DNA of 36,698 nt from Saprospiraceae bacterium (GTDB lineage Bacteria > Bacteroidota > Bacteroidia > Chitinophagales > Saprospiraceae), in NCBI GenBank assembly GCA_016719855.1, contig JADJYH010000054.1, positions 1 to 36,698 of the forward strand. Direction: 5' to 3'. Positions 1 to 7,368 of the stretch are shown in pieces. Position numbers and translations under genes: made by a program. Numbering within the stretch: the stretch's first letter is position 1; each line of letters starts with the position of its first letter. Under the pieces are notes generated by a model. It was not told the origin of the DNA. It did no database searches and saw nothing but the letters and a program-made list of their open reading frames with translations.

Positions 1-140
1 AGTTTCAAGAAAGATTTGATCGAGAATAGTCCTGACCTTGGAATAGATTATTCTTGAAATTTTCGTAGATGAACTAATTGATAACGAAGTGATAAAGGAA
101 ATTCCATTGTAAAAACAATTGTTTCAGGAATAAAGATTAT

Positions 141-371
141 GTGTCGTCAATTCGTGAGAAATTCAATCTAAAAAAATACTTAGTTTTTTTAGAGCATTTT
201 CATAAAGGCGAAATTGCAGAAGAAAATTATAACGACTTCAAAAACCGTATCAATAACGACAAAAAGTATCATGATGAAATTTTAGAGAAGACAATGTTAA
301 TAATAGATAGACTCGATGAGATAAATAAGTTGAAAATACTTGGGAGAATATTTGTAAAGTATGTAAAATAA
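141..371 (+). CDS. Small hypothetical protein, probably a fragment
   Basis: This 76-residue ORF starts at a GTG. An ATG two bases upstream is in another frame. It is Lys/Glu/Asn-rich and predicted helical, with no signal peptide or membrane segment. The end (KLKILGRIFVKYVK) resembles the middle of longer hypothetical proteins of about 200 residues that carry a 'D.LNK..I....FKAY..GKI' motif, so it may be a fragment of such a protein cut by a stop at 371. That comparison is from memory. The surrounding DNA is AT-rich, unlike the genes from 931 onward, which suggests acquired DNA. I do not recognise a function. Confidence 0.35.
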   Translation: MSSIREKFNLKKYLVFLEHFHKGEIAEENYNDFKNRINNDKKYHDEILEKTMLIIDRLDEINKLKILGRIFVKYVK

Positions 372-420
372 AGAAATTGATTGGAATTACTTTCAGATAC
401 TATGCTCATGTCTAGAAAAA

Positions 421-540
421 ATGAATGAAAATGCATTTATTTTGAAAGAATACTCACAAAAAAACTGGATTAACTTTGAAGGAGACAGGAATAAAATTGG
501 ATATGGAGGACCAATCCTTAATGATTTCATCTGGGATTAG
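421..540 (+). other. Tiny ORF, possible gene remnant
   Basis: ATG to TAG gives a 39-residue peptide with a protein-like composition (KNWINFEGDRNKIGYGG). It lies in the same AT-rich block as the ORF ending at 371. It may be the N-terminus of a broken gene. Nothing after the stop to position 640 reads as protein in one frame. I do not recognise it. Confidence 0.2.
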
Positions 541-645
541 GAAGAATCATGGTTCTCAATTCGTCATCAATAAATTCGGAAAGACATTTACGAAATTGAA
601 ATAAAAGAAAACTAAAAACTTCCGAGAGGAATGCACCCGTTCTCT

Positions 646-672
646 GCAAGTCTTTAGCAAAGCGGGACTTGC
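646..672. repeat. Short perfect inverted repeat
   Basis: GCAAGTC at 646-652 pairs with GACTTGC at 666-672 across a 13-base loop. No T-run follows, so it is not a canonical terminator. It lies in non-coding AT-rich DNA and resembles REP-like palindromes of intergenic regions. Confidence 0.4.
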
Positions 673-730
673 AAAAACAACAATAAAGCAATAAAACAAT
701 TCAATCATAACTTTTTAAACTCAATTCCAA

Positions 731-844
731 ATGGCAAGTACCTCAGAAGCAACAATTGGCAGCAACGTCACCAACCTCGGCCTATTGATTACCAACTACA
801 CCAACATGGGTGTGGATTACAATCCCGTTCTCAGGTACCACTAA
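731..844 (+). pseudogene. Truncated N-terminus of a Bacteroidota hypothetical protein
   Basis: This 37-codon ORF (MASTSEATIGSNVTNLGLL, ending ..DYNPVLRYH) resembles the opening of a Bacteroidota hypothetical family that I recall starting 'MA.T.EA....NVANF..LI......GA.YNPS' and running to 200 residues or more. Here it stops after 37 codons and runs straight into non-coding sequence before the next gene, so only the N-terminus remains. The family resemblance is from memory. No function is known to me. Confidence 0.35.
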
Positions 845-930
845 GTTATTTTTTTTGGGAAAAAATTGCCAGATTAGAAATCCGAATTAATTTTAGCGGA
901 GAATCAAAATAATAAACCAAAGAAATCACC

Positions 931-2916
931 ATGCGCCTCATTTACCTGCTGGCCGTCTTGCTTGTCGCTTGTTTTGCCTTGCCGCTATTTTCACAAGAAA
1001 CACCGCCCCCGATGGTCTTCGGGAAAATCCCGCCTGTACACCTCGAAATGAGGCAATTCGAGGCTGATACCAATGCAACGGCGGTAGTGCTTTGCAACTA
1101 TGGACAAGCCAATATCGAGAACCCGCCCGGTTCGTTCCGGCTGCGGTGGGAGCACCAAAAGCGCATCAAAATCCTGAAAAAAGAGGGGTTTGATTACACC
1201 AACATTAGCATCCCGTTTTACAGCTACAATAAGACCGAGGAGTTTTTCTTCGACAAGGCAGCCGTTTACCTGCCCGATGGACAAGTAATAAAATTGACCA
1301 AAAAGGATGTTTTCGTTGAAAAACTGAACGACAAGGTGTCGGTCGCAAAGCTGGTGTTCCCAAAAATCGAGGAAGGCTGCATCATTGAATACGCCTATTT
1401 CATCAATTCACAAACCATCCATGAATTGAGGGAGTGGTATTTTCAAGAAGATATTCCTGTGCTTTGGAGCGAGATAAGAGCCGATTTTCCAAAATTTTTG
1501 GACTATATATTCTTGTTTCAAGGCAACGACAACATGGAGAAAGTAGAGGACAAAGATGGCGTAGTGCGATATGAAAGCGACCACGGCTCGTTCATCTTTT
1601 CTCCCAAACGCTATGTGATGAAAAACGCACCAGCGCTGAAGGAAGAGGGATTCATCACGACGATGAGCGACTACCTCGCCCGCATCCGCTTTCAGTTGAG
1701 CGAAGTGCGGTATCCCGATGGACGGGTGGAAAAAGTATTGACAAACTGGAAGGATTTGCAGGAGGAAATTGAACATTCAAGTGCGTTCGGCGAGCAGTTT
1801 TTAAAGAAATCGAACTACAAGAAAATGGTTGACGAAGTGCTGCCATTGGCTTCCCAACTCTCCTCCAACATGGAGAAAGTCAAGTTTTTCTATGATTACC
1901 TCAACGACAACATGGCGTGGACCGGCAATTTCTCCGCCTTTACCCGACAAAAAAAATTGGATGAGATTTTTGAATCGAAGAAAGCCAACAGTGGTGAACT
2001 GAACCTTATGCTGTTTGTGCTGCTCCGAGAGGCTGGCATTACGGCCTTTCCAGTGCTGACCAGCACCCGCTCACATGGCCGGATTTATGAGCAGTACCCT
2101 ATACTTGACCAATTCGACCATATATTGGTTTTGGCGGTTGTGGATGGCACCCGCCTCCTACTGGATGTTTCCGACCCGCTCCGCCCAATGGGATATCCCA
2201 GCATACAAGCGCTAAACGGCAGGGGACTGATGCTGAAAATCGGCAGCGGTGACCCTTCCTGGATGGACATAACGGCGTCCAAGGACGCAATAGATGTCCT
2301 CGCTTGCGAGATGGCGTTGGACGGCGAGGGCAACATGAAGGGCATCATTGTCGGTGTGCACAAAGGCTACAGTGCAATGCCGGAGCGCAGGTATTTTTCA
2401 AAGGACAGTACCGGCTCACACTGGAAGGAACGGCTGCTGGAACGATTTCCATATACCACCATCGAGTCCGCCCGCTCAGCCAATATTGACGCATTGGACA
2501 AGACTTTTCTCGACACTGTTGTAGTGTCTATCCCCAGTGCTGCACAAGTTTCGGGCGACTTTATGTACTTGCCGCCGATTATTTGGACCTCGTTCAACGA
2601 GAACGTGTTCAAGATGAAGGAGCGAAACTATCCTGTTGACATACCCTACCCGTTCCAGGAGCAATTGGTTTTGAAGCTGACGATGCCAGAAGGCTATGTG
2701 GTGGAGAGCCTGCCAGAGAACCTCAACAACTCATTACCTGCCAACGGCGGCAATTTCTTTTTTGCCACCAGTACCAACAATAACCAAGTACAGGTTTCCG
2801 CAAGGTTGAACATATCCAAACTCAGGTTCACGCCAGCAGAATACGCTGCTTTGAAGGAATTATTTGGGCAGGTTGTCTCAAAATATGGTGAGCAGATAGT
2901 CTTGAAAAGGCTTTAG
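931..2916 (+). CDS. Exported DUF3857 / transglutaminase-like protein
   Basis: A 661-residue secreted or periplasmic protein. The N-terminus (MRLIYLLAVLLVACFALPLFSQ) is a signal peptide, probably cleaved after the FSQ region. A DUF3857 domain follows (about 60-250), then a transglutaminase-core-like segment (about 305-425) and a beta-rich C-terminal part. In the core the DHI and LLDVSDP stretches, which could supply His and Asp, are present, but the position of the catalytic Cys (normally G.C.D/E) reads NSGELNLML with no Cys. It is therefore probably a non-catalytic binding or structural protein. The start is the only ATG ahead of the signal peptide, and there is no Shine-Dalgarno, as is usual in this phylum. 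It appears monocistronic, with a terminator at 3002. Confidence 0.85.
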   Translation: MRLIYLLAVLLVACFALPLFSQETPPPMVFGKIPPVHLEMRQFEADTNATAVVLCNYGQANIENPPGSFRLRWEHQKRIKILKKEGFDYTNISIPFYSYNKTEEFFFDKAAVYLPDGQVIKLTKKDVFVEKLNDKVSVAKLVFPKIEEGCIIEYAYFINSQTIHELREWYFQEDIPVLWSEIRADFPKFLDYIFLFQGNDNMEKVEDKDGVVRYESDHGSFIFSPKRYVMKNAPALKEEGFITTMSDYLARIRFQLSEVRYPDGRVEKVLTNWKDLQEEIEHSSAFGEQFLKKSNYKKMVDEVLPLASQLSSNMEKVKFFYDYLNDNMAWTGNFSAFTRQKKLDEIFESKKANSGELNLMLFVLLREAGITAFPVLTSTRSHGRIYEQYPILDQFDHILVLAVVDGTRLLLDVSDPLRPMGYPSIQALNGRGLMLKIGSGDPSWMDITASKDAIDVLACEMALDGEGNMKGIIVGVHKGYSAMPERRYFSKDSTGSHWKERLLERFPYTTIESARSANIDALDKTFLDTVVVSIPSAAQVSGDFMYLPPIIWTSFNENVFKMKERNYPVDIPYPFQEQLVLKLTMPEGYVVESLPENLNNSLPANGGNFFFATSTNNNQVQVSARLNISKLRFTPAEYAALKELFGQVVSKYGEQIVLKRL

Positions 2917-3001
2917 GGACAACATCCAGTGGGATAGCTTCGGGAAGTTCGAGCAAGTGTGGCATAGTAGGTTAAGATTGCTTCGCAAAAAAATGTACGG
3001 A

Positions 3002-3040
3002 AAAAGGGGCAGTGCCACTCGGCAACGCCCCTTTTTTTTT
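3002..3040 (+). terminator. Rho-independent terminator of the DUF3857 gene
   Basis: AAAGGGGC and GCCCCTTT form the outer stem, with an inner GCC/GGC pair, followed by nine T on the plus strand. A-runs on the other side make it potentially bidirectional. The outer stem is the same as in the glyS terminator at 4243, and a degenerate glyS tail lies directly beside it. It may therefore be the terminator of the duplicated glyS copy that now serves the DUF3857 gene. Confidence 0.8.
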
Positions 3041-3059
3041 AGGATTCTTTGAACCTCAC

Positions 3060-3168
3060 CGAAACAACTGCGCCATGTCCACGTGCTTGCGGATGATGCC
3101 CTCGCTCGGGGCCGTCCCGCCGGTCGGTTTCCAGCGACTCGAAGTCCACGGTAATGCAGAATGCTTGG
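3060..3168 (-). pseudogene. Degenerate duplicate of the glyS 3' end
   Basis: The minus strand encodes a decayed copy of the last residues of GlyRS. Bases 3060-3103 match 4301-4344 (end of glyS, encoding ..IIRKHVDMAQLFR) with two or three substitutions. Bases 3128-3168 match 4409-4448 (encoding FCITVDFESLE). About 48 bases between the two blocks are missing and the frame is broken, so one reading frame gives AFCITVDFESLETDRRDG and then loses homology. Upstream of residue FCITV nothing resembles glyS. This is a relic of a second glyS copy, left by tandem duplication or recombination 1.2 kb from the intact gene. Confidence 0.8.
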
Positions 3169-3229
3169 GGATAGGGTTCAAACCGGTTTCCTAAAAGGCC
3201 TGCCCGTCCGCCTTCCAGCTTAGTGCGCC

Positions 3230-3685
3230 CTATTTTCTTCCTTTCCGTCGGGAAGTGACGGGCGGGGGGGCATCCGCTTTCACGTTTAGGCAGCTTCCCA
3301 CCACCTTGCACGTTTTTGCTGCAAATAGCTTAGTGAACGCTTCCAATGTTTCCTCCATCGGAAGACTCCCGGGCCAGTAAAAACCCCTTTGCCTAAGTGG
3401 CCAGATAAAACGGGACTGGTCGTTGAGCGCCCATGCTAGTTGTATTCGCGAAGATGGGCTGGTCACTACGAAGGGTTCAGCGGTGGAATTGGGAAACTCG
3501 GAGGAGGTGAACTTTTCCATGACATCACGATAGATAACCTTTTTGTAAACCCCAAGCCAGCCAGTCTTCCTTCATTTTTGTCAGCTTACCTACGTTTTTC
3601 GACTGCACGGGGTTCTCCCCTGTGATTTTGAAAAGGGCATAAAAACTGGGTCTTCTCAGCACAAAATGAAAGAAGATTGGTGCCC
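3230..3685 (-). pseudogene. Unrecognised decayed coding stretch
   Basis: Two overlapping minus-strand frames look coding but do not join. One, 3525-3685, reads GAPIFFHFVLRRPSFYALFK and continues to a TGA at 3525-3527 without a start codon. The other is a 96-residue ORF from ATG 3520 to 3230 starting MEKFTSSEFPNSTAEPFVV. I recognise neither. The block lies between the glyS relic and two small ORFs, so broken accessory genes are the simplest reading. Confidence 0.25.
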
Positions 3686-3910
3686 CATTCTATGAGCTTG
3701 ATAGGCAGGGTGGTTGGTGATTTCAGTGCCGCTGGAGCTGAACAGTGTTTCCTTTTTCCATAGCTGAAACAATGCCTCGAAACGGGCAGAAGGGTTCAAT
3801 TCACTCGGATTTGAAGGGACAAAGCGCAAGAGGTTTTGGCGCTCCATCTGCTGCAATTTCGGCATCGCCTGTCCGTCCAATAATTCTACGGTTATGGTTT
3901 GCATGGTCAT
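3656..3910 (-). CDS. Small hypothetical protein, antitoxin-like N-terminus
   Basis: An 84-residue ORF. The first 30 residues (MTMQTITVELLDGQAMPKLQ, then ..MERQNLLRFVP) resemble small Bacteroidota/cyanobacterial antitoxin-like proteins of the form 'M.TI.V.I.N..A..LL..LE..NLI'. The C-terminal half (GTEITNHPAYQAHRMG..) does not fit that pattern, and another frame takes over near 3685, so the gene is probably truncated by a frameshift. It starts 10 bases after the stop of the 77-residue ORF at 3921. The paired layout suggests a toxin-antitoxin-type or addiction cassette relic, which is inference. A function cannot be assigned. Confidence 0.35.
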   Translation of the reverse strand: MTMQTITVELLDGQAMPKLQQMERQNLLRFVPSNPSELNPSARFEALFQLWKKETLFSSSGTEITNHPAYQAHRMGHQSSFILC

Positions 3911-3920
3911 TTATTTATGC

Positions 3921-4154
3921 TTACAAAGCTTTGAAACGGTGGGCAGATGCGTAGGGTCTCCGTTGTAGGGAAGTAGCATCACCTGCAATGTCCTCGGATG
4001 TCCAGCCTTTTTCGTCCACGAACTGGTCGGCCAGTGCCGTTACCCGCCGGAATTTAAAGTCCAGTAAAATGCGCCGAAGTTCGGCCAACTGTTCCTCATT
4101 GAGGCCTGCAAAAGTTGTTCGTGAGAGTGGGTACGGGATGTCGGGCATTGTCAT
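3921..4154 (-). CDS. Small hypothetical protein next to an antitoxin-like ORF
   Basis: A 77-residue ORF. Its centre (EEQLAELRRILLDFKFRRV, then ALADQFVDEKGWTSEDI) is a helical segment of the kind I recall in small Bacteroidota proteins ending '..EKGWT.EDI......RTPY.S'. The tail RRPYASAHRFKAL fits such an ending only loosely and may be distorted by an indel. It is followed after 10 bases by the ORF at 3656, and both begin MTM. No membrane segment is visible. Possible small regulatory or addiction-module protein, with low certainty. Confidence 0.4.
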   Translation of the reverse strand: MTMPDIPYPLSRTTFAGLNEEQLAELRRILLDFKFRRVTALADQFVDEKGWTSEDIAGDATSLQRRPYASAHRFKAL

Positions 4155-4242
4155 GTAGCATTATTTTCAACAAATTTAATGCTTTTAAGCCAATCATTGA
4201 AATCAGAAAGTGTAGTTTCAGATTTTTCAAAGATGGAGACAA

Positions 4243-4273
4243 AAAGGGGCGACACCCTGCGGTGCAGCCCCTT
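4243..4273 (-). terminator. glyS terminator
   Basis: AAAGGGGC (4243-4250) pairs with GCCCCTTT (4266-4273), with an inner CACC/GGTG stem around a four-base loop. On the minus strand the stem is followed by a T-run and lies 25 bases past the glyS stop codon. Confidence 0.75.
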
Positions 4274-4297
4274 TCTTTTGCCCAAAAACATGTATGG

Positions 4298-5851
4298 TCA
4301 ACGAAACAACTGCGCCATATCCACATGCTTGCGGATGATGCCCTCCAGTTCCGAGATGGCCACCCGTTGCTGCGCCATGCTGTCCCGCTCCCGGATGGTC
4401 ACGGTGTCGTTCTCCAGCGACTCGAAGTCCACGGTGATGCAGAACGGGGTACCGATGGCATCTTGTCGGCGGTACAGCTTGCCGATGCTGCCAGTGTCGT
4501 CGTACTGACCGGGGAAGTTGAACTTTAGCAGGTTGAAAATATGCTTGGCCTTGACCACCAAACCCGTTTCGTTGCGCTTGAGCGGCATCACGGCGAACTT
4601 GAGCGGCGACAGTGCCGGGTGCAGTTTCAGCACGTCACGGGTATTGCCTTCACCGTCTGCGTTATCACCGACGGCCTCTTCCACCAATGCATTTCCCATC
4701 ATCGCCAAAAACATGCGGTCGCAGCCAATCGAGGTTTCCACGACGAAGGGCACGTAGTTTTCGTTCGTCTCCGGGTCGAAGTACTGGAGTTTTTTGCCCG
4801 AAAGTTGCTGGTGTGCCCCAAGGTCGAAGTCGGTGCGGGAGTGGATGCCCTCCAGCTCCCGGAAGCCAAACGGGAACTCGAATTGGATGTCCACGGCGGC
4901 ATCGGCGTAGTGCGCCAGGTTCTCGTGGTCGTGGAAGCGGATTTTGTCGGGCGAAGTGCCGAGCGCCAAGTGCCAGTTGCGGCGGGCCTGTTTCCAGTAC
5001 TCGTACCACTCCTGCTGCGTGCCGGGCTTGATGAAGAACTGCATCTCCATCTGCTCGAACTCTCGCATCCGGAAGATGAACTGCCGGGCCACTATCTCGT
5101 TGCGGAACGCCTTGCCAATCTGCGCTATGCCGAAGGGCAGCTTTTGGCGGGTGGTTTTCTGCACGTTCAGGAAGTTGACGAAGATGCCCTGCGCCGTCTC
5201 TGGGCGGAGGTAGAGTTTGCCCTCCTCGCCAGCGATATTGCCCAACTGCGTGTTGAACATGAGGTTGAACATGCGCACGTCCGTCCAGTTGCGGCTGCCC
5301 GTGTCGGGGTCAGCGATTTCCAGCTCGGTGATGAGCGCACCGAGGCCGGGCATGTCGCCGTTACGGAGCGCCTCGTTCATGCGGTGGTTCACATCGGCGG
5401 CCTTTTGCAGGTATTCGACCACACGGGGGTTGGTTTCCCGGTAGAGTTTTTCGTCGAAGCTTTCGCCGAAGCGCTTCTTGGCTTTTTCGACTTCCTTTTC
5501 GGCCTTATCTTCCAGTTTTTCGATGACGCCTTCGATGAGCTGGTCGGCACGGTAGCGGCGCTTGCTGTCCTTGTTGTCAACGAGCGGGTCGTTGAAGGCG
5601 TCCACGTGCCCGGATGCTTTCCAGGTTGAGGGGTGCATGAAGATGGCGGCGTCGAGGCCCACGATGTTCTCGTGCATCTGCACCATGCTTTTCCACCAGT
5701 ATTCCTTGATGTTGTTCTTGAGCAAAACGCCGTAGGGGCCGTAGTCGTACACGGCGCTGAGGCCGTCATAGATTTCCGAGGATTGGTAAACGAAGCCGTA
5801 TTCCTTGCAGTGGGAGGTCAGTTTTTTGAATAAATCTACTGGTTGAGACAT
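4298..5851 (-). CDS. glyS: Glycyl-tRNA synthetase, alpha-2 (eukaryote-like) type
   Basis: Class II aminoacyl-tRNA synthetase that charges tRNA-Gly with glycine in the cytoplasm. The 517-residue length fits the single-chain dimeric type, not the GlyQ/GlyS tetramer. Visible motifs are the RPETAQGIFVNF substrate segment, motif 2 around FGIAQIGKAFRNEI, and motif 3 VETSIGCDRMFLAM. The C-terminal anticodon-binding domain (about 410-517) contains GTPFCITVDFESLENDTVTI and ends KHVDMAQLFR. The ATG at 5851 fits the usual N-terminus. A TAnnTTTG element lies about 115 bases upstream and a terminator lies just downstream. Part of its 3' end is duplicated as a relic at 3060-3168. Confidence 0.97.
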   Translation of the reverse strand: MSQPVDLFKKLTSHCKEYGFVYQSSEIYDGLSAVYDYGPYGVLLKNNIKEYWWKSMVQMHENIVGLDAAIFMHPSTWKASGHVDAFNDPLVDNKDSKRRYRADQLIEGVIEKLEDKAEKEVEKAKKRFGESFDEKLYRETNPRVVEYLQKAADVNHRMNEALRNGDMPGLGALITELEIADPDTGSRNWTDVRMFNLMFNTQLGNIAGEEGKLYLRPETAQGIFVNFLNVQKTTRQKLPFGIAQIGKAFRNEIVARQFIFRMREFEQMEMQFFIKPGTQQEWYEYWKQARRNWHLALGTSPDKIRFHDHENLAHYADAAVDIQFEFPFGFRELEGIHSRTDFDLGAHQQLSGKKLQYFDPETNENYVPFVVETSIGCDRMFLAMMGNALVEEAVGDNADGEGNTRDVLKLHPALSPLKFAVMPLKRNETGLVVKAKHIFNLLKFNFPGQYDDTGSIGKLYRRQDAIGTPFCITVDFESLENDTVTIRERDSMAQQRVAISELEGIIRKHVDMAQLFR

Positions 5852-5856
5852 GGTGC

Positions 5857-5935
5857 GAATTACGATTTGGGATTGACGATTTTCGATTGGCGAGCCAACC
5901 GAAAACGAGAATCCTTTGAGTTTCGATTAACGGTT
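5857..5935 (-). repeat. Word-repeat leader before glyS
   Basis: Read toward glyS, the 5' leader contains several spaced variants of CAATC/AAATCG (AATCGAAA, CCAATCGAAA, ATCGTCAATCCCAAATCG) up to the start codon. It is one of several A/C-rich repetitive leaders in the window (see findings). Confidence 0.5.
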
Positions 5936-5964
5936 TTTGGGTAAAAAGTTGCTGAAAACAGGCG

Positions 5965-5972
5965 CAAAGCTA
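5965..5972 (-). promoter_or_regulatory. Probable glyS promoter, -7 element
   Basis: The minus strand reads TAGCTTTG, an exact match to the Bacteroidota primary-sigma -7 consensus TAnnTTTG, about 115 bases before the glyS ATG. The -33 element is not clear. Confidence 0.55.
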
Positions 5973-6052
5973 CACATGTGCGCATGAAAAAGGGAGCTGC
6001 TTCTGGATTTTTGGTTTTGGTGGAAATGATTTCAAAAAGTGCAACCCAAGCG

Positions 6053-6832
6053 CTACAATTGCGACCCAGCGAACAGGAGGAACAGCACCCCAATCACAAT
6101 GCGGTACCAGCCGAAGCCAGTAAAACCGTGCTTATCCAGCAGTTTTACAAACCATTTCACAGCGATGACGGCAGTCAAAAACGCCACCACGAAGCCGATG
6201 GCAATCATCGTCCACTGGTCGCCAGTGATGCTGCCCTCGAACTTAAGGAGGTCATAGCCAGAGGCCGCCGCCATGGTTGGGATGGCCAGCAGGAAGGAGA
6301 ACTCGGCGGCGCTTTTCTTCGAAAGACCGTTGAACATGCCACCAATGATGGTAGCTGCCGCCCTCGACACGCCTGGCACCATCGAAATCACCTGAAAGCA
6401 ACCGATTAGGAAGGCTTGCTTAAAGCTGATGTTGGCCAGTTCGTCGTCGGTTTGCTCTATGCTAGACCCCATCCGCTTGTCGAGGATGATGAGTACGATG
6501 CCGCCCACGATGAGCGAGGTGGCCACCACCCAGTGGTTGAATAGGTAGGTCTTGATGATTTTGTAAAACAAAAAACCCAGCACAGCCGATGGTAGGAACG
6601 CCACGAACAGCTTCAGGTAGATGTCGAACTGGAGCAGGAATCGTTTGGCATACAGCAGCACAATGGCCATGATGGCCCCAAGTTGGATAACGATTTCGAA
6701 GGTTTTGGTGAATTCATCCTCGCCGTTGCCCAGTAGTTGGTTGAGCAAAATCATGTGGCCCGTGGAAGAAACCGGCAGGAACTCGGTCAGTCCTTCGACG
6801 ATGGCGGTGAGGATGGCGTCAATGATGGACAT
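6053..6832 (-). CDS. uppP: Undecaprenyl-diphosphatase (BacA/UppP)
   Basis: Integral membrane phosphatase that converts undecaprenyl diphosphate to the monophosphate lipid carrier for peptidoglycan and other envelope glycans. Overexpression of this family gives bacitracin resistance. The 259-residue length is normal. The N-terminal motif EGLTEFLPVSSTGHM (about 13-27) and the second motif PGVSRAAATIIGGM (about 154-167) are intact, and 7-8 hydrophobic helices are evident. The ATG at 6832 (MSIIDAIL) sits directly before the first motif, as in the family. It lies between rpsT and glyS on the same strand, preceded by a repetitive leader. Confidence 0.96.
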   Translation of the reverse strand: MSIIDAILTAIVEGLTEFLPVSSTGHMILLNQLLGNGEDEFTKTFEIVIQLGAIMAIVLLYAKRFLLQFDIYLKLFVAFLPSAVLGFLFYKIIKTYLFNHWVVATSLIVGGIVLIILDKRMGSSIEQTDDELANISFKQAFLIGCFQVISMVPGVSRAAATIIGGMFNGLSKKSAAEFSFLLAIPTMAAASGYDLLKFEGSITGDQWTMIAIGFVVAFLTAVIAVKWFVKLLDKHGFTGFGWYRIVIGVLFLLFAGSQL

Positions 6833-6880
6833 TTTAAAAGTTGGCAGTTTGACAGTGTGCAGTTAGCAGTCAGGGGGCAA
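6833..6880 (-). repeat. Word-repeat leader before uppP
   Basis: Read toward uppP, the leader contains degenerate copies of an AACTGC/CAACTGCC-type word (GACTGCTAACTGCACACTG, then TCAAACTGCCAAC) ending a few bases before the ATG. The tract is A/C-rich and poor in G. Confidence 0.5.
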
Positions 6881-6913
6881 GCTGAACACCACAGTTTTGC
6901 AAGTGTTAGAACT

Positions 6914-6952
6914 AAAAAAGTGCATTCCCCGACGTGGAGGATGCACTTTTTT
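6914..6952. terminator. Bidirectional terminator hairpin after rpsT
   Basis: AAAAAAGTGCAT (6914-6925) pairs with ATGCACTTTTTT (6941-6952), 12 base pairs. The T-run on the minus strand lies about 20 bases past the rpsT stop, so rpsT transcripts should end here. Confidence 0.85.
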
Positions 6953-6972
6953 ATAAAATGGAAACCAAAAAG

Positions 6973-7224
6973 TTACATCGTGGCGATGTGGTGCATCAAG
7001 CTGCTCTTGAGGTTTGCAGCTTTATTTGCATGCCAGGTGTTCTTTTTGGCCAATTTGTCTATCATGCTGACCACCTTCGGCAAGAATTTCTCTGCCTCAG
7101 TTTTGGTATCTAGTTCACGCAGCGCCTTGATGGCGGTACGGGCTGTTTTCTTGCTGTGACGATTGCGGGTACGCTTTTTTTCGTCTTGACGGATACGCTT
7201 TTTCGAAGATTTGTGATGTGCCAT
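6973..7224 (-). CDS. rpsT: 30S ribosomal protein S20
   Basis: An 83-residue basic protein with the S20 hallmark N-terminus MAHHKSSKKRIRQDEKKR and the helix pair that binds the 5' domain of 16S rRNA (KKTARTAIKALRELD, then KNTWHANKAANLKSSL). Length is typical. It is monocistronic, with a TAnnTTTG promoter element about 70 bases upstream and a strong terminator just downstream. The untranslated leader is long enough for autoregulation, but no specific structure is evident. Confidence 0.97.
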   Translation of the reverse strand: MAHHKSSKKRIRQDEKKRTRNRHSKKTARTAIKALRELDTKTEAEKFLPKVVSMIDKLAKKNTWHANKAANLKSSLMHHIATM

Positions 7225-7293
7225 ATCTAGGTTGAAAATGAAATTTTAGCTGATTACAAAAGGCTTTTTTATGCACCTTTTTCAAATGGACGG

Positions 7294-7301
7294 CAAAGAT
7301 A
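7294..7301 (-). promoter_or_regulatory. rpsT promoter, -7 element
   Basis: The minus strand reads TATCTTTG, an exact TAnnTTTG match about 70 bases before the rpsT ATG. The position fits a primary-sigma promoter for a ribosomal protein gene. Confidence 0.65.
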
Positions 7302-7368
7302 GGGTTTTAAGGTTGAGAATAGGAAGCGTTGGTAAAGTTTTTTTTCTGGGTTTTTGGAATTTCAGCGG

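Noticed and set aside
4541..5629. 362-residue plus-strand ORF over glyS
   Set aside because: It is antisense to a clear glyS and has the composition of a shadow frame (Val/Leu/Glu/Ala-rich, no motifs).
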